In this document: piece after piece, positions 5,862-12,423 of the stretch
How the letters are laid out: every line of letters starts with the position of its first letter
Numbering within the stretch: the first letter of the stretch is position 1
Source: Propionibacteriaceae bacterium
GTDB taxonomy: Bacteria > Actinomycetota > Actinomycetes > Propionibacteriales > Propionibacteriaceae
Direction of reading: 5' to 3'
NCBI GenBank assembly: GCA_021323255.1
Contig: JAJTCL010000003.1
Location: 1 to 24,473 of the forward strand
Length of the DNA: 24,473 nucleotides
Made by a program: the position numbers and the translations under genes
Notes under the pieces: model-generated
Told to the model about the DNA's origin: nothing
Databases searched by the model: none
The model's input: the letters and a program-made list of their open reading frames with translations, nothing else

Positions 5862-7682
5862 ATGCCGCAGCGGCTCACGCCTCTCGAGGTGTCGTTGCTG
5901 GCCCTGGACACGGCACATACTCCAGGCCACGTAGGTACCGTACACATCTTCGATCCCGGTCCCGAGGGCTTCGATTACGAACGGCTGATCGCGCTGATCC
6001 GCGAGCGACTCGCCTTCGTGCCGCGCTATCGGCAACGGGTGCGCGGGATCCCGGCGCGGTTGGCTGGACCAGTGTGGGTCGACGATGAGAACTTCGACCT
6101 CACCTTCCACGTGCGGCGGTCGGCGCTGCCCCGACCAGGCACCCTGATCCAACTGCAAGAGTTCGTCGGCCGAGTACTGGCCCGCCGATTGGACCGCTCG
6201 CGGCCCCTATGGGAGATCTACCTTATCGAGGGCCTGGAAAACGACCGGTTTGCGCTGCTGACCAAATCGCACCTGGGCCTCGTCGACGGAATCGACACAG
6301 TTGAGATCGGCCAGGTGCTGCTCGACTCGACCGCGCGAGCGCACACCATTCCGAGCGCTGGAGGAGATGAGGACTCTTGGCACCCTCTTCCCGAGCCGTC
6401 ATCGTTGGAATTGCTCGCTGGGGCGCTGTTGGAGAGCGCGCAAGATCCCGCAATGGCGATGGAAAACTTTCGTGGAGCACTGACCAGTGCGCTCGGTGTC
6501 GCCGTTGCGGTTGGTGAAGCGGTAGGAGGTGTCGTCGGATCGGTGGGGGAGCTCGCTGCTGACGCACTGGGTGGAAGACGGCCAGCCTCCGACTCGCCAT
6601 TGACCGGGCTGGTGTCCGAGCAGCGTCGCTTTGCGACCGTTGTCGCACCTCTCACCGATCTCCAGACAGTCCGCGAGCACCATCACCACACCATCAACGA
6701 TGTGGTATTGGCCATGATCACTGGCGGGCTGCGCTCGTGGTTGCTGACCCGGGGCGAGTCGATCATCTCAGGAAGCTCGCTGACCGCGCTGGTGCCGATG
6801 AGCGTCACCGAGGACGACGCTGAGCCGACCTCCTTGGGCAGTCAGGTTGCGCCTCGTGTGCAGCGCTTGCCGATCGGAGAGCCGAACCCGCTGATGCGGC
6901 TGCATCAGGTCGCCTACGACACCCAGGCTCACAAGGACTCCGGGCGCGCAGTGGGTGCTCGCTCGCTCGCCGACATCGCTGGCTTTGCCCCGAGTACTCT
7001 GCACGCACTCGGGGTACGCACATCGACCGAAGTGGTGCGCAAGCAACACGACCTGGTGATCACCAATGTTCCGGGTCCGCAAGCAGCGCTTTACGCGGCA
7101 GGCGCTCGGCTCGTTGCCAGCTATCCGTTCCTTCCCCTGTCAGTCGGTCACATGTTGGCCATAGGAGCTACCTCCTACGACGGCGAGGTCTTCTTCGGTC
7201 TCACCTCCGACCGGGACGCCATCAGCGATCTTGACGTGCTCGCCCAATGCCTGCTCGATGCACTTGAAGAGCTCTTGGACACATCCGTCCGAGCGCCGAG
7301 TGCGCGTCAGCCAACGCGTAAGGCGTCCGCAGCGGCCCGGCGCGCCGCTGTGAAGAAGGCAGCAGCTCGGCAGGAAGCAAGGCGTAAAGCGGCTGGACTG
7401 AAACGGGCCGCCGTACGCAATGTGGTCTCTCGTGCTGCAGAGCTGGGTACCGGTTCCAGCACTCCAGGATCGACCAGCACGGTGAAATCAGCAACGCCAA
7501 GCGTGCCCGCAACTGGGCTCAGCATCGCCCAGCAGTCCATGCCCCCTAAGGCGGCCGCCGAGAATTCCCCTGCTGGCGAGACATCGAACATCTCATCAGC
7601 CGCTGAGCCTGGTCCATCCCCGGCCACGGCCGAGACACCCTCCAGCGGCGACTCCCGGGATACCTCCGCTGCACCGTGGTAG
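5862..7682 (+). CDS. WS/DGAT-type wax ester synthase/diacylglycerol acyltransferase family protein with a basic tail
   Basis: The ATG at 5862 follows GGGAGG at good spacing, and the protein opens with the family start MPQRLTPLEVSLLALDT. The 606-residue product carries DRSRPLWEIYLIEGL (111-125), the active-site region KSHLGLVDG (135-143), NDVVLAMITGGLRSWL (279-294) and TNVPGP (401-406). These enzymes acylate long-chain alcohols or diacylglycerol to make storage lipid. The canonical HHxxxDG is here H137-L138-GLV-D142-G143: the second histidine, usually regarded as the catalytic base, is replaced by Leu. From about residue 480 there is a ~125-residue extension, first Lys/Arg/Ala-rich and helical-looking (about 485-525), then Ser/Pro/Thr-rich. 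Activity on the classical substrates is therefore uncertain. It is divergent from the lipoprotein pair; the 215-nt gap holds no other gene and no promoter I can call confidently. Confidence 0.88.
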   Translation: MPQRLTPLEVSLLALDTAHTPGHVGTVHIFDPGPEGFDYERLIALIRERLAFVPRYRQRVRGIPARLAGPVWVDDENFDLTFHVRRSALPRPGTLIQLQEFVGRVLARRLDRSRPLWEIYLIEGLENDRFALLTKSHLGLVDGIDTVEIGQVLLDSTARAHTIPSAGGDEDSWHPLPEPSSLELLAGALLESAQDPAMAMENFRGALTSALGVAVAVGEAVGGVVGSVGELAADALGGRRPASDSPLTGLVSEQRRFATVVAPLTDLQTVREHHHHTINDVVLAMITGGLRSWLLTRGESIISGSSLTALVPMSVTEDDAEPTSLGSQVAPRVQRLPIGEPNPLMRLHQVAYDTQAHKDSGRAVGARSLADIAGFAPSTLHALGVRTSTEVVRKQHDLVITNVPGPQAALYAAGARLVASYPFLPLSVGHMLAIGATSYDGEVFFGLTSDRDAISDLDVLAQCLLDALEELLDTSVRAPSARQPTRKASAAARRAAVKKAAARQEARRKAAGLKRAAVRNVVSRAAELGTGSSTPGSTSTVKSATPSVPATGLSIAQQSMPPKAAAENSPAGETSNISSAAEPGPSPATAETPSSGDSRDTSAAPW

Positions 7683-7705
7683 CACGCCAGGCGCCGAAAT
7701 CTTCG

Positions 7706-8173
7706 ATGGTCTTCATCCCGATGGTCTGGGACGAGGCAGCTGAACTTCGCTCGGGGATCGCGGCGGATCATTATCGGGGCTGTGCCGTGACGCAGAGCTT
7801 GCTTGCCTCGATGGGCGCTGACACTTCTGGCGAAGAAGCCGAATACGCCGCTCTCAGCTACGCCGGCGTACTGGCCCTGGTGCTGAAGCCAGGCTCCGCC
7901 CGGTTATTGGTCGCTGCGGAGGTGCAGCCAGGACAGCTTACGGATCTCTGCGAGCCCCATGGGGAGGTTGAGCTCCGCGGGTTGAGGTGGCCTCAGGTAC
8001 GAGCGCTGTTCGCCGACGAACCGGCCGCGACGGAACCAGCGAGGCTGGCGAGCGAGGCTGTAACAGGGCAGAGCATGGCCGGGGCACTAGCTGCACCTGA
8101 GGCAGGTCTGTTACTCGACGAGTACGACCTGTTGTGGTTCGCTCCTGAAGAGCTCAACCAGCTCCAGTGCTGA
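7706..8173 (+). CDS. DUF6912-like conserved hypothetical protein
   Basis: The protein of about 155 residues begins VFIPMVWDEAAELRSG after ATG 7706, contains EEAEYAALSYAGVLALVL and LLVAAEVQPGQL, and ends DEYDLLWFAPEELNQL. This pattern (VFIP at the N-terminus, EEEYAAL in the middle, DLLWYAPxEL at the end) matches a small actinobacterial family of unknown function that I know as DUF6912. A GTG at 7676 would overlap the end of the acyltransferase gene, but the family normally starts at the VFIP strand, so 7706 is preferred even though no clear ribosome site precedes it. It is in the same direction as the acyltransferase, 23 nt after its stop, so co-transcription is likely. No membrane segment or signal peptide is present. 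Confidence 0.7.
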   Translation: MVFIPMVWDEAAELRSGIAADHYRGCAVTQSLLASMGADTSGEEAEYAALSYAGVLALVLKPGSARLLVAAEVQPGQLTDLCEPHGEVELRGLRWPQVRALFADEPAATEPARLASEAVTGQSMAGALAAPEAGLLLDEYDLLWFAPEELNQLQC

Positions 8174-8248
8174 TTGAGCCCATGAGCTCGCGTCAGAGGC
8201 GGCCGCGTCGGGAAGGAACTCCTCGATCGGATCAGGCAGACTAGGACC

Positions 8249-9055
8249 ATGCCTCGCTCAATCTGGAAGGGCGCAATCTCCTTCGGGCTGGTCACGATTC
8301 CTGTGAAGCTCTTCTCGGCGACAGAAGAGAAGGACATCAGTTTTCGCCAGGTTCACCCAGAAGATGGCGGCCGGATCAAGTACAAGCGTGTCTGCGAGAA
8401 GTGCGGGAATGAGATTCCCTTCGCCGAGATCGCCAAAGGTTATGAGATGCCAGACGGACGGATGGTGATCTTGGCCGGGGAAGATTTCGATGCGCTCCCA
8501 CTGGCAACGACGAAGGCGGTCGAGGTCGTCCAATTCGTTGCCGAGGAGGACGTCGACCCCACGTATTTCAACAAGACGTACTTCCTTCAGGCTGACGGCC
8601 CGGGCATCAAACCGTATGTGCTGCTCCGCGACGCCTTGATCAAGAGCGGGCAGAGTGCCGTAGTCAAGGTCGCATTGCGATCCCGTGAAGCCCTGGCGCT
8701 GATCCGTCCCAAGGATGGCGTGCTGCTGATGCACACGATGTTGTGGCCAGATGAGCTGCGAGATGGTTCCTTTGCAGCGCCGCCGGACGACGTCACCGTG
8801 TCGGATGCCGAAGTCACCATGGCACAGTCGTTCATCGATGCACTGGCGGGTGACTTCAATCCTGAAGACTTCACCGACTCCTACCGCGAGGCTCTTGAAG
8901 CGCTGGTGCAGAGCAAAGCCGAAGGTGTACCGCTGGCCGAGGAGCCTGAGGCGCCGGAGGAGGCTGAGGTGGTCGACCTGGTGGCCGCGCTCCGAGCTTC
9001 CGTCGAGGCTGCGAAGAAGCGGCGGGAAGAGGTCGAAAGCGCCAAGGCTGTCTGA
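8249..9055 (+). CDS. ku: Ku protein, non-homologous end-joining DNA-end binding
   Basis: The 268-residue product is a full-length bacterial Ku. It opens MPRSIWKGAISFGLVTIPVKLFSAT and carries the small CxxC-bearing segment RVCEKCGNEIPFAEIAKGYE. The core barrel includes FVAEEDVDPTYFNKTYFL, KVALRSREALALI and LLMHTMLWPDELR. The C-terminal part after about residue 225 is acidic, then Lys/Glu-rich and probably helical. Bacterial Ku forms a homodimeric ring on double-strand break ends and recruits the polyfunctional ligase LigD. No ligD is present in the window, so the partner must be encoded elsewhere. Upstream spacing from the DUF6912 gene is 75 nt, with no strong ribosome site; the start is set by the conserved MPRxIWKGxISFGLV beginning. 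Confidence 0.97.
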   Translation: MPRSIWKGAISFGLVTIPVKLFSATEEKDISFRQVHPEDGGRIKYKRVCEKCGNEIPFAEIAKGYEMPDGRMVILAGEDFDALPLATTKAVEVVQFVAEEDVDPTYFNKTYFLQADGPGIKPYVLLRDALIKSGQSAVVKVALRSREALALIRPKDGVLLMHTMLWPDELRDGSFAAPPDDVTVSDAEVTMAQSFIDALAGDFNPEDFTDSYREALEALVQSKAEGVPLAEEPEAPEEAEVVDLVAALRASVEAAKKRREEVESAKAV

Positions 9056-9070
9056 GGTCCTGCGCCTGCG

Positions 9071-9089
9071 TCCACGCGAGTAGCGTGGA
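9071..9089. promoter_or_regulatory. Perfect 7-bp hairpin with an embedded -10-like box immediately upstream of pruA
   Basis: TCCACGC (9071-9077) and GCGTGGA (9083-9089) are exact inverted repeats with a 5-base loop, followed by TTT. The hairpin could end ku transcription. Within it, TAGCGT (9081-9086) fits the actinobacterial TANNNT -10 and ends six bases before the pruA GTG at 9093, which is the geometry of a leaderless transcript. No -35 was recognised. The two roles are not exclusive, but neither is proven. Confidence 0.45.
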
Positions 9090-9092
9090 TTT

Positions 9093-10721
9093 GTGGATGC
9101 CGTAGCAGATGTGCCCGTGCCTGTTAACGAGGCCGTACTCGGTTACGGTCCGGGTTCGAAGGAACGGGCAGGGATCGAGGCAGCACTCGAGCGGATGGCG
9201 AACGAGGATCCGATCGAGCTGACCGCGACTATTGACGGAGTGAGCAAGCCGGCGTCGGGTGAGTCGTTCGAAGTGACGATGCCGTCCGAGCATTCGCACA
9301 TCCTCGGCCACGCGGCCAACGCGACCCGAGCTGATGCGACGGACGCCATCACTGCTGCGCTGGCAGCCGCTCCGGGATGGGCAGAGCTGAGTTTCGAGCA
9401 GCGGGCGGCGGTTTTCCTGCGTGCCGCCGACCTGCTCGCCGGGCCCTGGCGGGACACCTTGAATGCAGCCACGATGCTCGGGCAAGGCAAAACGGTGCAG
9501 CAGGCTGAAATCGACGCGGCCTGTGAGCTGATCGACTTCTGGCGGTTCAATGTGGCCTTCGCGCGGCGCATCTTCGAAGATCAGCCGATCTCATCAGCGG
9601 GAGTGTGGAACAGGACCGATTACCGGCCGCTCGAGGGCTTCGTCTACGCCATTACTCCGTTCAACTTCACCGCGATTGCAGGCAACTTGCCGACTTCAGC
9701 TGCCCTCATGGGCAACGTTGTGATCTGGAAGCCGAGCCCGACTCAGCAGCTTGCGGCGCACTTCACCATGCGGCTCTTGGAGGCGGCGGGCCTACCGCCC
9801 GGAGTGATCAACATGTTGCCCGGTGACGGCATCGAGGTCTCCGACGTGACGCTGCAGCACCCAGCGCTCGCCGGCATCCATTTCACCGGGTCGACCAAGA
9901 CGTTCCAGCACCTCTGGCAGAGTGTCGGAGCAAACATCGGTCACTATCGCGCCTATCCAAGGCTGGTGGGGGAGACCGGTGGTAAGGACTTTGTGGTAGC
10001 CCACGCCAGCGCTAGCCCAGAGGTGGTGCGTACGGCCCTGGTCCGAGGAGCCTTCGAGTACTCCGGGCAAAAGTGCTCAGCCGCGTCTCGCGCATACATT
10101 GCCCGCAGCGTCTGGGATCGGATGGGCGACGAGCTGGTCGACGCGACCGAGGCCCTCAAAGTCGGCGACGTACGGGATCTGTCCAACTTCACCTCTGCAG
10201 TGATCGACCGACGTGCCTTCACCAAGCACGTCGAGGCGATCGAACGAGCGCGGGATTCCGTAGACGCGAAGATCATCGCCGGTGGCGTGACCGACGATCA
10301 GGAAGGGTGGTACATCCGGCCGACCTTGATCATCTCCGACAACCCCAGGAACGACATCTTCCGGACCGAATACTTCGGGCCTATTCTCGGCATCCACGTG
10401 TTCGATGACACCGACTTCGAGGCCGTCCTCGAAGAAGTTGATCAGGCAGCTCCGTACGCCCTCACCGGCGCAGTGATCGCCGATGATCGCCTGGCACTCG
10501 AACGGGCCAGCCGGCGGTTGCGGAACGCGGCTGGAAACTTCTATCTAAATGACAAGCCGACCGGCGCAGTAGTGGGCCAGCAGCCGTTTGGCGGCTCGCG
10601 CGCCTCGGGCACCAACGACAAGGCAGGCTCGATGTGGAACCTGATCCGCTGGACCAGCCCGCGGGCGATCAAGGAGACCTTCGTGCCGCCGACTGATCAT
10701 AGTTATCCCCACATGACCTGA
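9093..10721 (+). CDS. pruA: L-glutamate gamma-semialdehyde (1-pyrroline-5-carboxylate) dehydrogenase
   Basis: The 542-residue product starts at GTG 9093, with the family N-terminus MDAVADVPVPVNEAVLGYGPGS, which fixes the start although no ribosome site is visible. It is an aldehyde dehydrogenase of the P5C dehydrogenase type. Visible motifs are PFNFTAIAGNLP, VIWKPSPTQQLAA, FTGSTKTF (about 264), the general-base Glu294 in ETGGKDF and the catalytic Cys328 in GQKCSAASR, then TEYFGPILGIHVFDD and QPFGGSRASGTNDKAG near the end. It oxidises glutamate semialdehyde to glutamate with NAD+, the second step of proline catabolism. No proline dehydrogenase gene is adjacent, so the first step is encoded elsewhere. 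The nearby large glutamate dehydrogenase can use the product. A leaderless promoter is proposed just upstream. Confidence 0.97.
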   Translation: MDAVADVPVPVNEAVLGYGPGSKERAGIEAALERMANEDPIELTATIDGVSKPASGESFEVTMPSEHSHILGHAANATRADATDAITAALAAAPGWAELSFEQRAAVFLRAADLLAGPWRDTLNAATMLGQGKTVQQAEIDAACELIDFWRFNVAFARRIFEDQPISSAGVWNRTDYRPLEGFVYAITPFNFTAIAGNLPTSAALMGNVVIWKPSPTQQLAAHFTMRLLEAAGLPPGVINMLPGDGIEVSDVTLQHPALAGIHFTGSTKTFQHLWQSVGANIGHYRAYPRLVGETGGKDFVVAHASASPEVVRTALVRGAFEYSGQKCSAASRAYIARSVWDRMGDELVDATEALKVGDVRDLSNFTSAVIDRRAFTKHVEAIERARDSVDAKIIAGGVTDDQEGWYIRPTLIISDNPRNDIFRTEYFGPILGIHVFDDTDFEAVLEEVDQAAPYALTGAVIADDRLALERASRRLRNAAGNFYLNDKPTGAVVGQQPFGGSRASGTNDKAGSMWNLIRWTSPRAIKETFVPPTDHSYPHMT

Positions 10722-10762
10722 GCGGTCAGGCGCCGCCGACCTCTTGATGTTTCCTGGTTCGA

Positions 10763-10829
10763 CTCCGCATCAGCTACGTGGACTCCGCAGCATCTCCAGA
10801 TGAGGCACAGTCCACCTAGCTAATGCGAG
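10763..10829. repeat. Long imperfect inverted repeat between convergent pruA and merR-type genes
   Basis: The 22-base arm at 10763-10784 (CTCCGCATCAGCTACGTGGACT) and the 21-base arm at 10809-10829 are complementary except for about three positions. The 24-base loop itself holds a small hairpin (CATCT/AGATG). It lies between the stops of two convergent genes, so a bidirectional terminator is the default reading, though no U tract follows. The stem is long enough that a small mobile or structural repeat element is also possible. A 9-base direct repeat (GACTCCGCA) starts at 10761 and 10781. Confidence 0.55.
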
Positions 10830-10845
10830 TGGACTTGTGAGGGGG

Positions 10846-11148
10846 TCACCGGCCGCGTCGGCGATCGCGTTGGGCAGAGATCTCCCGCTGCAGTCGAGCA
10901 TTGTCGGCCTCCAAGCGCAACACCATCGCGATCCCTGCCAGGTTCAGGCCCTCGTCCAAGAGCGCGGATATCTGCCGCAGTCGTGTGATGTCGTCCAAAC
11001 TGTAGAGCCGGGTGCCGCCAGGCGTGCGACGTGGATCGACCAGACCGGCCTTCTCGTACGCGCGCAGATTTTGCACCCCCGTGCCCACCATGCCGGCGGC
11101 GACGGAGATGCCGAAAAGACCCGCGGTCGGATCGTACGGATCAGCCAT
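10846..11148 (-). CDS. MerR-family regulator, HspR-like
   Basis: The protein of about 100 residues from ATG 11148 reads ADPYDPTAGLFGISVAAGMVGTGVQNLRAYEKAGLVDPRRTPGGTRLYSLDDITRLRQISALLDEGLNLAGI. That is a MerR-type DNA-binding domain with the HspR hallmarks ISVAA, LRxYEKxGLVxPxRTxGGTRxYS and NLAGI. A short coiled coil of Leu/Arg-rich helix (ADNARLQREISAQRD) ends the protein, and there is no effector domain. HspR represses heat-shock genes such as dnaK and hsp20 in actinobacteria. Here it is divergent from hsp20, with overlapping inverted repeats in the shared promoter region, so control of hsp20 and of itself is likely. A start 14 codons earlier is possible but not supported by homology. It differs from true HspR in lacking the long tail. 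Confidence 0.85.
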   Translation of the reverse strand: MADPYDPTAGLFGISVAAGMVGTGVQNLRAYEKAGLVDPRRTPGGTRLYSLDDITRLRQISALLDEGLNLAGIAMVLRLEADNARLQREISAQRDRRRGR

Positions 11149-11194
11149 CCCAGCTCCTCGCAGATACCCGAGATTTCTGACTTGCATCATACCA

Positions 11195-11241
11195 TTGAGT
11201 TAGTTAATCTATTACCAACACCATAGATTATTGATGTTGGT
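11195..11241. promoter_or_regulatory. Divergent promoter/operator between the MerR-type gene and hsp20 with two overlapping inverted repeats
   Basis: A perfect 7-bp inverted repeat, TAATCTA (11205-11211) and TAGATTA (11224-11230), overlaps a second one, ACCAACA (11214-11220) and TGTTGGT (11235-11241). Both arms of the first contain TANNNT-type -10 candidates, one per direction. TTGAGT at 11195-11200 resembles half of the HspR HAIR site (CTTGAGT-N7-ACTCAAG), but no second half is visible. The stretch is far more AT-rich than its surroundings, as expected for a promoter. Exact transcription starts cannot be told. Confidence 0.6.
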
Positions 11242-11289
11242 CATCAGAATGACAGACAACCTATCCGACGACCATGGAGGTGAACCGAC

Positions 11290-11709
11290 ATGTTGATGCG
11301 CACCGACCCCTTCCGCGAGCTCGACCGGCTTACCCAGCAGGTTTTCGGCACGGCGGCTCGACCAGCCTTCATGCCCATGGATGCCTGGCGCGATGGGGAC
11401 ACGTTCCACATTGAGTTCGACCTGCCGGGCGTCAGGGCGGACTCGATCGATCTTGATGTGGAGCGCAATGTGCTCACCGTCCGCGCCGATCGGCCGGCTT
11501 TGAACGGCAACGTGGAGTTGATTGCCGCTGAGCGACCAAGCGGGGTCTTCAGCCGCCAGCTGATCCTGGGCGACAACGTGGATCTGGACAAGATCGCCGC
11601 CAGCTACCACGATGGCGTGCTCTCTCTAGAGGTTCCGGTCGCTGAGAAGGCGAAGCCGCGCAAGATTGCCGTTGAGTCGGCAAACGGCCAGCGCACGATC
11701 GAGGGCTAA
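11290..11709 (+). CDS. hsp20: Hsp20/alpha-crystallin small heat-shock protein
   Basis: The 139-residue product follows a strong ribosome site (GGAGGTGA, about six bases before ATG 11290). The N-terminus LMRTDPFRELDRLTQQVFG is typical of small heat-shock proteins. The alpha-crystallin domain spans about residues 28-130: MPMDAWRDGDTFHIEFDLPGVRADSIDLDVERNVLTVRADR, then FSRQLILGDNVDLDKIAASYHDGVLSLEVPVAEKAKPRKI. The GVLxLxVP motif anchors dimers. It is an ATP-independent holdase that keeps unfolding proteins soluble until DnaK/ClpB act. Divergent from the HspR-like gene, which probably represses it. Confidence 0.96.
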   Translation: MLMRTDPFRELDRLTQQVFGTAARPAFMPMDAWRDGDTFHIEFDLPGVRADSIDLDVERNVLTVRADRPALNGNVELIAAERPSGVFSRQLILGDNVDLDKIAASYHDGVLSLEVPVAEKAKPRKIAVESANGQRTIEG

Positions 11710-11719
11710 ACACAACACG

Positions 11720-11756
11720 GGCCCACGCTCGCCGTCCTGGACTGTGGGCGTGGGCC
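11720..11756 (+). terminator. Hairpin after hsp20, candidate terminator
   Basis: GGCCCACGC (11720-11728) and GCGTGGGCC (11748-11756) form a perfect 9-bp stem with a 19-base loop eleven bases after the hsp20 stop. The neighbouring gene is convergent, so it could act in both directions. No U tract follows. Confidence 0.6.
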
Positions 11757-11786
11757 ATCTCGCGCCTGCGCGGCCGCCAAGCACCA

Positions 11787-12257
11787 TCAAGGTGCGAGCC
11801 AGCGATCGCCGACCTCCTGCTGGGTCTTGTACCCCTCCTTCACCGACGGCGCCGTGGACTCCTCGAGCTTTTTTCCCAGAAGCGGGATGGCGACTTTCAG
11901 CTCGCCAGTGACGTCCACCACACTTCCCCGGCCTCCGGGTGAAAGTTGTAGCTTGCCCCGGAACGTGACTGGCTGACCAAGCACCGTCATCGTCACTGCG
12001 GCGTTCCGGGAGCCATTAGAAGATGGGTCGTCCCAGACGACTTCCTCATTGACCGTCAGCTCGGGGCCAGTGAATCGCTTTGCTGAGTCTGGCGCCGGCA
12101 GCGTCCTTGAAGTCTTGGTAGTCGAGCCTTCAACCGAGACGTGGTAGCTGAGCGATCCGCTGGCGACACAGACCTCGTCCAGGTACTTCCTGTCGGTCAT
12201 CATGGCGTACACGTCAGTGGGCTGGCCGGCGAAGTCAAGGTGGTTCGAAAGCTCCAT
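11787..12257 (-). CDS. DUF2505-family protein (START-like fold)
   Basis: The 156-residue product begins ELSNHLDFAGQPTDVYAMMTDRKYLDEVC, the usual N-terminal strand and first helix of this actinobacterial family. It continues with RFTGPELTVNEEVVW, MTVLGQPVTFRGKLQLSPGGRGSVVDVTGELKVAIPLLGKKLE and ends in a helix with EGYKTQQEVGDRWL. The layout is that of a helix-grip (START/Bet v1-like) fold with an internal cavity for a hydrophobic ligand; the biological role is unknown. ATG 12257 fits the family start. An ATG three codons upstream (12266) is an alternative, and neither has a clear ribosome site. It is divergent from the glutamate dehydrogenase, and convergent with hsp20. Confidence 0.85.
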   Translation of the reverse strand: MELSNHLDFAGQPTDVYAMMTDRKYLDEVCVASGSLSYHVSVEGSTTKTSRTLPAPDSAKRFTGPELTVNEEVVWDDPSSNGSRNAAVTMTVLGQPVTFRGKLQLSPGGRGSVVDVTGELKVAIPLLGKKLEESTAPSVKEGYKTQQEVGDRWLAP

Positions 12258-12423
12258 GGGGCTCATGATGTCACCGCTGGGCGGCGCGATCCTCATACGC
12301 CGCACCGCGGGCCGGCGCAAACCTCAGGCGCCGCCGGGCAAACGTGCCGATGGGGCCGGGCGGCACGGATTCGGGGTTAATGTCGGAGGTAGCCACACAG
12401 CGGGGTGCGGCAGCGATGATCGG

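Noticed and set aside
12202..12423. N-terminal extension of the glutamate dehydrogenase
   Set aside because: Would overlap the divergent DUF2505 gene, carries no conserved sequence, and exceeds the family's usual start.
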